64,000 nucleotides of DNA. Origin: CAITNM01 sp021298215 (GTDB lineage Bacteria > Pseudomonadota > Alphaproteobacteria > Paracaedibacterales > CAITNM01). Under the pieces are notes generated by a model, which did not search any database, was not told the DNA's origin, and saw only the letters and a program-made list of their open reading frames with translations. Numbering within the stretch: the stretch's first letter is position 1; the number at the start of each line of letters is the position of its first letter. Both the position numbers and the translations under genes were made by a program. Below, one piece after another: positions 51,470 to 61,643 of the stretch. Where the stretch lies: the NCBI GenBank assembly GCA_046309815.1, contig JBKCOJ010000010.1, positions 62,001 to 126,000 on the forward strand, in the 5' to 3' direction.

Positions 51470-51614
51470 CGGTATTTATACTGTTATTTGAAATAAATTT
51501 TCCTTCTTAAATCATTTTATCCAACACATAAACCTATATATTTTTATAGCTAGACAAAACTCATTTGGGAGCGTATGGATTCAACTATATTGCTCACTCA
51601 CTGGAGAGATTGGA

Positions 51615-52886
51615 TTGAGTATTCTAAAAAATTTACGACGAGATCAAAAAGAAGCTGTCGGTCTTTTACAAATTGGTACATTTCTGGAATATTTTGACCT
51701 AATGCTATATGTGCATTTGTCAGTTTTGTTAAATGATCTTTTTTTCCCAAAAACTGATCAGCGTACGGCGGCTCTCCTTGCCGCCTTTGCTTTTTGCTCT
51801 ACATATGTTTTTAGACCCGTAGGCGCTCTCATGTTTGGCTATATAGGTGATTATATAGGGAGAAAGGCGGCTATCATTATTTCAACGACGATGATGGCGG
51901 TTAGTTGTTTTTTCATGAGTATTTTGCCGACCTATGCAGAAGTTGGGATTTTTGCAAGCGTTGCCATGATTACGTGTCGTATTTTCCAAAGCTTTTCCGC
52001 GACAGGAGAAGTGATTGGCGCCGAAATTTATCTTTCCGAACTTTTACCACCACCAACTTCTTACCAGTTTGTTTCATGGGTTTCAGAGTTATGCACGCTT
52101 GGTAGTTTGGTTGCTCTTTTGGTAACGAGTTTAATTTTTAAATGTAATGCTAATTGGCGTGCTGCATTTATTCTAGGGGGAATGATTGCTGTTTCAGGTG
52201 CAGTGGCGCGCAGGCGGTTGCGTGAAACGCCAGCTTTTTTAAGAGCCCAGGCAAATAAATACAAAGAGCAAGCAGAAAAAGTTTCTAAACAAACATCTTT
52301 AGCGTATTTCTTTATTTATTCAGGTTTCCCTTTATGCTTTTACGTTATTTTCATCTACTGTGCTGATTTTTTAAAATACTCCATGAAATACACACCTGAA
52401 GAAATTATTGACCACAATCTTTTGCTTACGGTATCGAGTTTTATTGTGGGAATATCCATTATTTTACTTGCTAAAAAAATTCACCCCTTACGAATATTAA
52501 AACTAAGGGCAATTGCTTCATCGTTAGTTTTTTTTATTATGCCTTTATTGCCCCTTACCAACATTTATGCTTTAACTTCTGTGCAGCTTCTTCTGACTGT
52601 TTTTTCGTTGGGGACTATTCCTGCTATTCCTATATTTTTTAAATATTTTCCTGTGCATCGAAGGTTTACCTACAGCAGCTTTCTTTATGCGGTATCGCGC
52701 GCCGTGATGTATGTTATTACATCTTTTGGAGTTGTTTATTTAACAAATGCTTTGGGTTCTTATGGTATTTGGGTTATCGCTTTTCCAGTAAGTATTGGAT
52801 TTTTGTGGGCCGTTGAACATTTTTCTAAGCTAGATGGATTTAAATATGATCATGAACCGGTCAATGTGGAACTGCTTCGGGCCTAA
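51615..52886 (+). CDS. MFS transporter (ProP-like) C
   Basis: A 423-residue permease with about 12 membrane segments; FLEYFDLMLYVHLSVLLNDLFF and GYIGDYIGRKAAI are the family motifs. TTG start with GGAGAG six bases before it. It follows tRNA-Lys by 145 bp. Substrate unknown. Confidence 0.88.
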   Translation: MSILKNLRRDQKEAVGLLQIGTFLEYFDLMLYVHLSVLLNDLFFPKTDQRTAALLAAFAFCSTYVFRPVGALMFGYIGDYIGRKAAIIISTTMMAVSCFFMSILPTYAEVGIFASVAMITCRIFQSFSATGEVIGAEIYLSELLPPPTSYQFVSWVSELCTLGSLVALLVTSLIFKCNANWRAAFILGGMIAVSGAVARRRLRETPAFLRAQANKYKEQAEKVSKQTSLAYFFIYSGFPLCFYVIFIYCADFLKYSMKYTPEEIIDHNLLLTVSSFIVGISIILLAKKIHPLRILKLRAIASSLVFFIMPLLPLTNIYALTSVQLLLTVFSLGTIPAIPIFFKYFPVHRRFTYSSFLYAVSRAVMYVITSFGVVYLTNALGSYGIWVIAFPVSIGFLWAVEHFSKLDGFKYDHEPVNVELLRA

Positions 52887-52948
52887 AATTTATCCTCAGA
52901 TGCAGCTCTATGAAATAAGAATAGAATGATAGTGTTATTTTTTTAACA

Positions 52949-52979
52949 TAGAGTGAAATATTTATTTTTTTTCACTCTA
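52949..52979. terminator. 10 bp stem hairpin after MFS C
   Basis: TAGAGTGAAA (52949-52958) and TTTCACTCTA (52970-52979) are perfect arms with an 11-base loop. GAGTGAAA recurs once more near 53021. Terminator of the MFS gene or part of a regulatory element for the next gene. Confidence 0.5.
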
Positions 52980-53133
52980 AATACAATATCTTTTGAAGAT
53001 CTAGGAAATTAGCCATTTTTTTGAGTGAAAAATACTTATACTTCTATTTTTGGAAATAATAGTGCGATCCCCTGCTCTTGAATAAAAATATAAATTACGA
53101 TCTCATCTGCATAGAGGCTCAATATAAAAAACT

Positions 53134-54930
53134 ATGAGCAATTCTTCTAGGAAGTCCTCAATGTGTCTTTTCTTCATTAAATTAATCATATCTATTGTTT
53201 TTTTCGCTGTTGGATATAGCATAGAGAAAGGTTCAAAAGAGGGGGATACTTTTTCTTTTGAATCTATTTCTACACGGACTACGCTAACTAACGCAGATAT
53301 TGAAAGGCTTACAACTTCTGAAAGTGGCGAAGATGAACAAAACGTAGATTTAATAGAACTTTCTACTTCTGCGTGGTCTTTTTCAAGAGAAGGAGAGATT
53401 TATAATAGCTGTTTTTATTCCGCTCACCAATGTTTTGAGAATGAAGAGCTTACAACTTCTGAAAGTGATGAAGAAGGTGACTTGAATTTAGTAGGTTTTA
53501 CTAGTTGTGGCCTTTCTAGTGAAACTGATGATGACTTAACACTCGGTTGTAAACGACTTAAAACTAGTGCTACGTCCAAGATAGTGCGTAGTACTTCTGA
53601 TGGTGGGGGAAAAATTTATTTTGACTCTCAACCTCAGGGGAACCCATATGGTTACTCCTTATCACATCAAAGCTATAGTCGTTGTATAAGCGTAAATACC
53701 TTTCTAAAAAAATGTGCAAAATCTGTAGGAATTAATACTGATGCTGAAGCTGAGTCTCCTTTTTTCTTACCATATCTTCATGAAAGAGATGATATTATTC
53801 ACGTAAGTCTCTGGGAAAGAGGCAGAATAACTGATTACAGAGTGTATGATCCTGAGCATAGATTGATGAATAAAGGAAAATTCTGTCCTAAGGATAAGCC
53901 TATTGGCGGAACTCGAAAAACAGGATTTTATTCAGTCGATGGCGATACGCGGATTTTTATGAAAGAAGCACCCGAAGCTTCAGAACGGGAGGAAGCTGCA
54001 CGAGATTTGTATTTACGGCTTTTCCCGGAAGATAGAGAAAACATTCCTCTTCCTAAATCTAAAACTATTGTCATGAATGGTAAAATTTATTTAGTGGCGG
54101 AGTTTATGGAAGGAGAAACTCTAGAGGAAGTTTTTAGGAAAGTAAAAGAAAACCCTGAGTATGGAAAAGAATGGGTTTTTAACAAAAAGAGATTTCAACA
54201 ATTATTAATACTCTGTTCACTTCTCCGTCCAGAAGATTTGCGCCCACTAAATTGTCTGGTAAGAAAAATAAAAGGTAGTGAAGAATGGGAGTTTATCCTT
54301 ATTGATAATGAACGTTGTTTACCAGAAAATGAAGATTTTGAGTTTGAACATCCTCAGAAAGGTAAAATAAAAACACGTGTTCATTGTGTGCTTTTATGTT
54401 TCCATGAATTAATGAATTTTTTGATTGATATTAAAATTTCAAGCGACGTTCATGGCATTGTTCAAGCGTGGACTACAAAATATTGGGAAGAAAATAGAAA
54501 CCAACGACAATTACAAGCTCAAAGAGCTACAGAGGATTTTCAAGAAAGTGCCTCTGGTATTTTTTATAGCCATAAAAGAAAACAGATTATTCTGAGACAA
54601 TTACAAGACATCCAAAAAGCTTGTTACAAAACGCAAAGTTTTTCTACGCTACTTTGGAATCTTATTCCAGGTCTTGCTGGTATCTACCATATTCCCGCAT
54701 GTTATCCAGAAGTACCATCTGAAGAAAATTTGCTATTGCTGGCGTATTCTCGGTTTTACGATATTGACAGAGGACGTGCAGGAGGAGCAATCACTCCAAA
54801 TAGCGCATACGTTCCTCTTAAAGAATTCTTTGGAGATATAAGGCATTCTAAATCATTTTGCTTATCTGAAAAGAAAAAGAAGGTGCCAATATTTGGGTTA
54901 GGGAAGCTGCGTAGACAGCAATCAGTTTGA
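53134..54930 (+). CDS. Exported protein-kinase-like protein
   Basis: A 598-residue product with an N-terminal hydrophobic segment (residues ~10-30; signal peptide or anchor). Residues 31-150 are acidic and hold two LTTSES repeats. Residues ~255-400 read like a protein-kinase core: Lys in RIFMKEA (K277), Glu in the following helix, LVAEFMEGETLEEVF as hinge, a catalytic loop LRPEDLRPLN (D368 and N373 spaced as in DLKPEN), and FILIDNE (D391) as metal-binding motif. The C-terminal 200 residues are not recognised. Exported kinase-like effectors are known in intracellular bacteria; activity is inference. Confidence 0.6.
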   Translation: MSNSSRKSSMCLFFIKLIISIVFFAVGYSIEKGSKEGDTFSFESISTRTTLTNADIERLTTSESGEDEQNVDLIELSTSAWSFSREGEIYNSCFYSAHQCFENEELTTSESDEEGDLNLVGFTSCGLSSETDDDLTLGCKRLKTSATSKIVRSTSDGGGKIYFDSQPQGNPYGYSLSHQSYSRCISVNTFLKKCAKSVGINTDAEAESPFFLPYLHERDDIIHVSLWERGRITDYRVYDPEHRLMNKGKFCPKDKPIGGTRKTGFYSVDGDTRIFMKEAPEASEREEAARDLYLRLFPEDRENIPLPKSKTIVMNGKIYLVAEFMEGETLEEVFRKVKENPEYGKEWVFNKKRFQQLLILCSLLRPEDLRPLNCLVRKIKGSEEWEFILIDNERCLPENEDFEFEHPQKGKIKTRVHCVLLCFHELMNFLIDIKISSDVHGIVQAWTTKYWEENRNQRQLQAQRATEDFQESASGIFYSHKRKQIILRQLQDIQKACYKTQSFSTLLWNLIPGLAGIYHIPACYPEVPSEENLLLLAYSRFYDIDRGRAGGAITPNSAYVPLKEFFGDIRHSKSFCLSEKKKKVPIFGLGKLRRQQSV

Positions 54931-54936
54931 AGTTTT

Positions 54937-57366
54937 CTAATTTATGGCATCATGAACTCTCCAATACCAAGAATGAGGGGAGGGCTCATGTTCTAATCCT
55001 GCTAATATCAAATGTTCTTTTGCTCTGGTTAAGGCAACGTAAAAGAGTCGATTGTGCTCAAATTCTAATGCCTGTTGGTGATGTTCCTTAAGTGCTGCTG
55101 TTAAGATCGTGTCTGCAGCACTTGTTGGTTTTAAAAACCAAAATTGCTTAACGGGATCATATAGTGCGATATCTTGCTTGAGGCTTGGCTCTTCACCATT
55201 ATCAAGAATGACGACTATTGACGCTTCAAGTCCTTTGGCGCCATGTACCGTTGAAAGTTTAATTCCTTCTTGGTGTTCCTGTTTGGTGAAAATTGGAGGA
55301 TACATGTAAAGATGCTCAACGAGCTGATAAATTCCTAAATCTAGAAGGTGGGAACGTTTTAATACCTCATCCATGAAATGGTGCAATAACAAACAATCAA
55401 CGCTCATACTATCATAAGCATGCATGAAATAGTCGTAAGCATTGGCAGGATTTTTCTGTAAGAGTTCATTTAAAGCTTTAGCATGAACAGGGCAATGTTT
55501 CTGAACGGTATCCCACAAATATCCTGTGCGGTTATGACAAAGGGTAAATAAATCTTCCTCACTTAGTTTGCCAAAGCTTCTCATCCATGGACTTTTCAGA
55601 AGCTGTGCCAAATTCAAATCATTAAGAGGCATTTGCATAAACTCAACAGCACTTAAAATATCCCGCACAGAAAGCACTTCTAGAAGATCTTGTGGGTCAA
55701 AAGCAGAATAGGGAATGTTCTTTTCTTCGCAATGTGTTGTTAATGCGTTCATTTGACTTCCCCGTTTACGCATTAAAATCATGGCATCATCATAAGTTGC
55801 AAGGCGTTGCTCAGATTCTAAAAAGACCCCCTTCTCAATAGTTCTCTGCACATGATTTAAAACTTCTTGAGCGAGAAGTTTTTCAGGTTCATGTATATTT
55901 CGGTATTCAGTAAAAATAGGCCAAGGATCAAGCTCTTCCTTCTGTTGTACAGTTAAAGGTAAAAGCTCTATGTTTCCTTTAAAACAATGATGTGCAGTGT
56001 GTGGCTTTAAATCATTGCCCAGGCCTTTTGGATTTTTTTCAAAAATTGTATCTATAGTTTTTAAAAGATCTTTTGAGCTGCGAAAACTGGTTGTTAAGTG
56101 TACTGTTTCAAATGGTTGGCATAAGCCAGAAAAATGCTGATGCATGCTTTGATATATACGAATATCAGCACCTTGAAAGCTGTAAATCGATTGTTTTTCA
56201 TCGCCAACAACAAATAAACTTCTTTCACCAGATTGTTGATCAAATAAACCATTTACAAGGTGGGTAATCACGCGCCATTGATCGACGCTGGTATCTTGCG
56301 CTTCATCTACCAGAATATGATCAATACGATAATTTAAATCGAATAAAATTTGATCAAATGTATCATTGCTTAATATTTCTAGGGTTTTTTCAATTAAGTC
56401 ATGAAAATCCCAAACGTTTAAAGACTGTTTAAGCTGCTTATAGTGTTCATTAAATAATTGTTGTAATTGCCAAAAATGCAGAGATTTTTGACAATGATCG
56501 AAACGTATTTTTTGGGAAAAATAATGCTCTAATTTTTCTCCATACGCCTTCAAAAGTGTCTCTGCTTCTGGATATTCTTTTTGAATATGTGCACTCAAGA
56601 CTTTACTTCTTGTCGTGCCCTTTTGTGTCAAAAAACACTGAACAAAAGCATGGTCTTTAGAAACAGCTGCTGTTGGGATTAGGACATTTAAATATTCAGC
56701 CACATACGTATGAATATTGGCAGGAGGTAATGGAAAATCAGGAGCATGCTGCACATCTAGGAGTTCTTCCAAGCGTTTTTGTATGTCCTCAATACTTAAA
56801 AGCTGGATATTTTTTGTCGTTTTGCATAAGTATTCAAAAAGAGTCATGTCCGAATGAAATGCTAAGAATTCTTCTAAAAAAATTTGAGCATTGGGATCTA
56901 AAATTAATTGTTCGAAAGCTTGAGAAAGATAGGTTGATTCCTCAAATTTTTCCATGATGCGAGGAGGTTCAGATAAAATATTTTTGCTCGTATGGCGTTG
57001 TAGTAGACGCTGACAAAAGCTATGAACTGTTTGGATAGAAATGTCTTGATATAAATTAGAAGAAAAAAGTTCTTTAACTCTTTCCACTATTTCTTTATTG
57101 GGAACTTCACCTAAAGTATGAAGCTCATCTGTTATTTTTTCTTCTGAAAGAGTAGAAAAAAAATGTATGCGTTTTTGTAAACGTTGCTGCATTTCGCTTG
57201 CAGCAGCTCTTGAAAAAGTTAAGCAAAGAATACGTTCTGGTTTTGCTGAGTGCAGCAACAACCTAATGATTCTATCGATAAGAATTTTTGTTTTTCCAGA
57301 TCCTGCAGAAGCGCTCACCCAACAACTAGAGTTGGGGCTGCTAGCTGCTTGTTGGTGTGAGTGCAT
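54937..57366 (-). CDS. addA: AddA-type helicase lacking the nuclease domain
   Basis: UvrD/RecB-family helicase subunit of double-strand break repair. Walker A ASAGSGKT at residues 19-26, ILCLTFSRAAASEMQQR, VDEAQDTS, VVGDEKQSIYSFQGAD, STVHGAKGLEASIV and the final motif LFYVALTRAKEHLIL are all intact. It has 809 residues instead of ~1150 and ends about 25 residues after the last helicase motif, so the C-terminal nuclease domain of AddA is missing. Last gene of a minus-strand run containing addB. Confidence 0.85.
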   Translation of the reverse strand: MHSHQQAASSPNSSCWVSASAGSGKTKILIDRIIRLLLHSAKPERILCLTFSRAAASEMQQRLQKRIHFFSTLSEEKITDELHTLGEVPNKEIVERVKELFSSNLYQDISIQTVHSFCQRLLQRHTSKNILSEPPRIMEKFEESTYLSQAFEQLILDPNAQIFLEEFLAFHSDMTLFEYLCKTTKNIQLLSIEDIQKRLEELLDVQHAPDFPLPPANIHTYVAEYLNVLIPTAAVSKDHAFVQCFLTQKGTTRSKVLSAHIQKEYPEAETLLKAYGEKLEHYFSQKIRFDHCQKSLHFWQLQQLFNEHYKQLKQSLNVWDFHDLIEKTLEILSNDTFDQILFDLNYRIDHILVDEAQDTSVDQWRVITHLVNGLFDQQSGERSLFVVGDEKQSIYSFQGADIRIYQSMHQHFSGLCQPFETVHLTTSFRSSKDLLKTIDTIFEKNPKGLGNDLKPHTAHHCFKGNIELLPLTVQQKEELDPWPIFTEYRNIHEPEKLLAQEVLNHVQRTIEKGVFLESEQRLATYDDAMILMRKRGSQMNALTTHCEEKNIPYSAFDPQDLLEVLSVRDILSAVEFMQMPLNDLNLAQLLKSPWMRSFGKLSEEDLFTLCHNRTGYLWDTVQKHCPVHAKALNELLQKNPANAYDYFMHAYDSMSVDCLLLHHFMDEVLKRSHLLDLGIYQLVEHLYMYPPIFTKQEHQEGIKLSTVHGAKGLEASIVVILDNGEEPSLKQDIALYDPVKQFWFLKPTSAADTILTAALKEHHQQALEFEHNRLFYVALTRAKEHLILAGLEHEPSPHSWYWRVHDAIN

Positions 57367-57370
57367 AGAT

Positions 57371-58633
57371 CTAGCTTATTTCCTTTTGTCTCAGCTTTAA
57401 TCCCTGCCTGTACAAGAAAAAAGCAAGCATTCCAAGTGCGCCAACGAAAATAAGAATAGAGCTCAGAGCAAAAATATATTCTGTACTCGAGTATAATCGT
57501 ATGCCTTGCTCATCCATCCTGCCGCTCCATTTTACATCAAGCAAAAAGCCTACAGCTTGCATAATGCAAGCGCTTCCCATAACACTGAATGTATTAATGA
57601 CTCCCAGTGTCGTTCCTGAAGTTTCTGGTGTGGTATAGTGTGACGCAGCGCCAAAACAAAGAATTTCTGAGCTACTGAAAACTCCTAAAGTAATCAATAT
57701 GAAAATCAATGAAAAAGCTGATAAATCACTGTATAAAAGAGTAATTAGGCAAAATACCATTCCAAGCCAGCTATATATAATGCCACGATTATATTCTTTA
57801 TATTTCTCGCACAACCAAGGAATAATCAAGCTGCTGATGGCTGCTCCTACATAAATTTGCATCGTAACATTAGCCGCATTGATACGTTGGAGATTGAAAT
57901 GATTCATCAGAAACGATACGCCCCACAAGTCTGCAATGACAGATAATGGCGAATAAAAACAGGTTGTCATAATGGCATAAGCAAGAACTGGCCGTGTTTT
58001 AAAAACGTGAAGGATACTTTCTTTGATTTCGCTCCATTTCAATACGGCTTCGCGATTGATAGCTTCCCTAGGCATGATGAGTACAAGCGAAAACCAAAGA
58101 ATAACGCCAATAACTGATAGTACAGTGAAAGCATAGCGCCAGTTTGTTGATTCAATAAGATCTAGTAAAGGGTTTGCGGCTAAAAGAGGACCGAATAAAC
58201 CAAGTGTTAATGCAGCTCCCATGAAAAAACCACGATTAGACCTTGGAAAACTGTCCGCGGCAATTTTCATGCAGCTAATATATCCAGAAGCAGACCCTAT
58301 TCCCATGAATAACCTACTAACTTGGGCTTCCCAAAGGCTATTTCCAATGATCAGTAAACCGTTTCCAATTAAGCACAATAAAATACTAATAAGGACAACT
58401 CGTTTAACACCAACTCGATCAATCAAGACGCCACAAGGAATTTGAACAATAGCGTATATAAACATGAAAAATGAGCCAAGAGTTGAGAAGTCATTGGCGG
58501 TCATGAAAAAAGCACTACGCAATTCAGGTTCAACAAGACCTGGCGCTATACGAAGGACATACTGATACAAGAAAAATATCGCAACGCCAGCCCAGGCTGT
58601 ATAAGCTTGTATAGGAGTTTTTTCTTCTTTCAT
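57371..58633 (-). CDS. MFS transporter D, inserted between addB and addA
   Basis: A 420-residue permease with 12 membrane segments (FLYQYVLRIAPGLVEPELR, GVLIDRVGVKRVV, SRLFMGIGSASGYI), of the type that includes Rickettsia-type sugar-phosphate or organic acid carriers. It lies 1 bp from addB and 4 bp from addA, so it is co-transcribed with both. Unrelated in sequence to the ProP-like permeases nearby. Substrate unknown. Confidence 0.85.
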   Translation of the reverse strand: MKEEKTPIQAYTAWAGVAIFFLYQYVLRIAPGLVEPELRSAFFMTANDFSTLGSFFMFIYAIVQIPCGVLIDRVGVKRVVLISILLCLIGNGLLIIGNSLWEAQVSRLFMGIGSASGYISCMKIAADSFPRSNRGFFMGAALTLGLFGPLLAANPLLDLIESTNWRYAFTVLSVIGVILWFSLVLIMPREAINREAVLKWSEIKESILHVFKTRPVLAYAIMTTCFYSPLSVIADLWGVSFLMNHFNLQRINAANVTMQIYVGAAISSLIIPWLCEKYKEYNRGIIYSWLGMVFCLITLLYSDLSAFSLIFILITLGVFSSSEILCFGAASHYTTPETSGTTLGVINTFSVMGSACIMQAVGFLLDVKWSGRMDEQGIRLYSSTEYIFALSSILIFVGALGMLAFFLYRQGLKLRQKEIS

Positions 58634-58634
58634 C

Positions 58635-60359
58635 TTAAACGGATCGTTCCAAAATTTTATATTCGTTACACTTTGGCGTTTTTGAAGGCCAGGGGCAAGT
58701 TAAAAATGGCGATTTGGTCATAAAATAATGAAAAATAATTTTCTCAAGTGATGTTTGAAGTGTATTCATTGGGAGAGCAATACTTGCTGAAACAGATCCT
58801 GAGGGTTGTGTTCCTTTAAGCTGCCAAAATTCAGCTTGAGTTTGAATATTTTTTCGAGATTTTTGAGCTAAAAATATTTCAATTGCAAGTTGCGGTGCAT
58901 AGCCGTTTATAACATCTGTTTTGCTTGGTGGGGTTCCAGTTTTGAAGTTAACTACAAGATTTCCGCTATCAAGACAAAGCAAGGTATCTAGTCGCGCCCT
59001 AAGAGTTATTGATCCAAGGGTTTCTTTAGTATCATATTCGCTATATATTTCTTTTGGTTTCAGGTCAGTTATTTGATCTTTAACCCAAGTTAAAATTCGC
59101 AGCATTTTACTTTTCCACAAAATATTAGGCTTACTAAGCTTAAGTTTGTCAGCATAGGTTGTGGCGGTAGTAATTCCTTCTTTCAAATAAATCTCTATCA
59201 TTGTATGCGTAGCTAAACCAAATTCTTTTGCAAAGCTTTGAGTTGTTAGACGCTCTAATGGATGGAGCTTTAAAATATAGCGAGCATAAAATCCATAAGG
59301 ATCTTGCATTAATAAGTTAAAGCCGCTGGCACTGACAGTTGTCGGGCGGCTAGTGAGAGGAGAGTTTGCTATTGGTCTTTCCTCTTTTTGCAGATGACGT
59401 TGCTCCTGATGTTTTTGAAGACGCTCAGGTTGAACCAAAGGATGAAAAAAGAGTGTATCAACTGAATAGCAAAAAATATTCAATATTTGTTGTTTTTTCC
59501 ATTTTAAAAGCTGATCACTGAGAGCTTCATATGAAGTATTTTTTAAAAGGGGTTGGCTAATTTTGGGTTTTATTTGATTATGTTTTAAACAAAAAATAAC
59601 CTGATTTGGTTCAAATTTTAGAGCTTCATGAAGACCTAGCCGTACTTGTGCTGATCCTTCTTTCAAGTATAAAGCTTTTTTAAACCATTCGAGACAAAAA
59701 GGAGAATCATCCAAAAGCTGAATGTAATTAAGGAGGGGAGTAATTTGTTCTTGAAGAGTATGTGGAAGTTTTTCAACTATTTCAAGAAACTGATCATAGA
59801 AATTTTTTTCACAAGACATCTTGAAAAGGTTATTGCTTAAAGGATGAGAAAACCTTTCTGGCTTATGTGATGGTTGTGAGTCTTTTCTTAAGTTGTATTC
59901 CCATTCCATTCCCAGACGATATAATTCTTCATCTTGTTGTAAAAATCGATGTCTTAAAACCTCTGCAATATGAATTCGAGAAGGTTGCGCTGTATATTTG
60001 TACAGCTTACAAATCCAATCTATGGTGGCGCTAATGTGAGAAGGAATAGTACATTTTAGTAACGGCTCCCAGACGGTTATATCGTCACAAACGATGATAT
60101 ATCCTTGCTTAAAGAAGTTTAAGATGTGTTTTTGAAGAGAGAAAAAAGTCGAGAACTGAATTTGTTGAGGGGGTTCAGGAGTTACAGAATATTGAAATGT
60201 AGGTAGCTCGTTTTGTAATTGATGAATAATTCCTGAAATATTTAAATCCATAATTTCTTTTGAATTTATTTCATGTGCAATTTGCCAAAGATTGTACAAG
60301 TTCGCTGAAGGAACTGCAGCACGAATTAACTGTATTGTGGCGAGAAAGGAATTTTTCAT
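58635..60359 (-). CDS. addB: AddB-like subunit, truncated with altered nuclease motif
   Basis: The C-terminal third matches alphaproteobacterial AddB: TTVSASGFNLLMQDPYGFYARYIL, then TLRARLDTLL and the PD-(D/E)XK region. The metal-binding DYKTG motif reads NFKTG here, with Asn (N471) for the conserved Asp. The protein has 574 residues instead of ~1000; much of the N-terminal helicase-like part is gone. Loss of the acid and of the partner nuclease domain suggests no nuclease activity. ATG overlaps the upstream MFS stop by one base. Confidence 0.7.
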   Translation of the reverse strand: MKNSFLATIQLIRAAVPSANLYNLWQIAHEINSKEIMDLNISGIIHQLQNELPTFQYSVTPEPPQQIQFSTFFSLQKHILNFFKQGYIIVCDDITVWEPLLKCTIPSHISATIDWICKLYKYTAQPSRIHIAEVLRHRFLQQDEELYRLGMEWEYNLRKDSQPSHKPERFSHPLSNNLFKMSCEKNFYDQFLEIVEKLPHTLQEQITPLLNYIQLLDDSPFCLEWFKKALYLKEGSAQVRLGLHEALKFEPNQVIFCLKHNQIKPKISQPLLKNTSYEALSDQLLKWKKQQILNIFCYSVDTLFFHPLVQPERLQKHQEQRHLQKEERPIANSPLTSRPTTVSASGFNLLMQDPYGFYARYILKLHPLERLTTQSFAKEFGLATHTMIEIYLKEGITTATTYADKLKLSKPNILWKSKMLRILTWVKDQITDLKPKEIYSEYDTKETLGSITLRARLDTLLCLDSGNLVVNFKTGTPPSKTDVINGYAPQLAIEIFLAQKSRKNIQTQAEFWQLKGTQPSGSVSASIALPMNTLQTSLEKIIFHYFMTKSPFLTCPWPSKTPKCNEYKILERSV

Positions 60360-61624
60360 TACTCTTTAAATCTTAAATTTTCATCCAGCTTGTTTTTAAG
60401 TTGTAAATGATTTCTTGAACTTTTTGCTTCATATGCAACGAACAAAAAGGCCATCAATAAAGCTAATAAGCTTATAAATAAAGCTGGCATAAGATACCAT
60501 CCCGTTTTATCAACAATATAACTAAGCATGCCGGGCGCCATTCCGCCGACACTTAAGCCAATGGTAAAGAAAAGGGAGACATTTCTGGCTCTAATCTGAG
60601 CTGGAAATAAGCTGTTCATTACGGGATGAATGGCCGCTCCAAAGCTAGACGAAGCAATCACTAAGAGTATTTGGGTTAGATACCAATGTCCTTCTCTTAG
60701 AAATAAAAAGCCAAACAGACTCAAGGGAATAATAAATAATGCTGCCATTTTCATGAAATACTCATGATGCTTTGATTTATCAGCTAAAATCCCCATGAGA
60801 GGAGACAAAATAATATAGCCTACCAAAGAGATCATAGTGCAGTATATGCCTATTGCAGTTGGCTGGTTTAGTATTTTTGTTACATAGAAATTCGTGTAGG
60901 TTGCTGGTAGCCAATTCGTAGTTCCAACAACGACGCCTATAAAAATGACGAGAGATCGACGTAACCAAAGATAGTCGAAATGAACCTTTTTAGTTGGCTT
61001 TTTAGCGTTTTCTTTTGCGACAATATCTATTAAAAAGCGACGCATACTAAAACTCCAAAAAGCAGCTAAGCCGCCTACAAGAAATGCAGTTCGCCATAAC
61101 CATGGTATTTCTGTTTGATAAGAAAGACAAATTGCAGAGGCTCCAAGGCCGATTAAGCTTCCAATAGTTCCAGAGGCAGCAAGACATCCGCTAACAAATC
61201 CTCTTTTGCTCTTATGATATTCCATTAAGTATGTGCCAGCATTTGTATATTCGCCTCCTAACGAGAATCCTTGCATCAACCGAAATATGACGAATAAACA
61301 ACTTGCAACGAGGCCAATACGTTGATTCCCAGGTAGAAAAGCAATCGCAAGAGCTGGGAAAATGGCGCATTGTACAGCAAGTAAAAGTGCTTTTTTTCGA
61401 CTAAAAACATCTGAAATATAGCCGAATATAATGCCTCCAATTGGCCTTATAATGAAAGCACCTCCGAATAGAAAGAGGCTTAATATGTGAGATTCTTTTA
61501 AATCAATGTTTGGAAAAAAGTAAGGTGTAATAATAGGGCCAAAATGGGCGAAGAGTAAAAAGTCATAATAATCAAGAATGTTTCCAATAATAACGGCGAC
61601 TGTTACTCGAATGCGCTTCAACAT
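60359..61624 (-). CDS. MFS transporter (ProP-like) E
   Basis: A 421-residue permease: ILDYYDFLLFAHFGPIIT and GYISDVFSRKKALLL are the signature regions, with 12 membrane segments. Starts 19 bp after MFS F. Heads the run leading to addB. Substrate unknown. Confidence 0.88.
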   Translation of the reverse strand: MLKRIRVTVAVIIGNILDYYDFLLFAHFGPIITPYFFPNIDLKESHILSLFLFGGAFIIRPIGGIIFGYISDVFSRKKALLLAVQCAIFPALAIAFLPGNQRIGLVASCLFVIFRLMQGFSLGGEYTNAGTYLMEYHKSKRGFVSGCLAASGTIGSLIGLGASAICLSYQTEIPWLWRTAFLVGGLAAFWSFSMRRFLIDIVAKENAKKPTKKVHFDYLWLRRSLVIFIGVVVGTTNWLPATYTNFYVTKILNQPTAIGIYCTMISLVGYIILSPLMGILADKSKHHEYFMKMAALFIIPLSLFGFLFLREGHWYLTQILLVIASSSFGAAIHPVMNSLFPAQIRARNVSLFFTIGLSVGGMAPGMLSYIVDKTGWYLMPALFISLLALLMAFLFVAYEAKSSRNHLQLKNKLDENLRFKE

Positions 61625-61643
61625 GATCTACCTTCCTGGTAAT

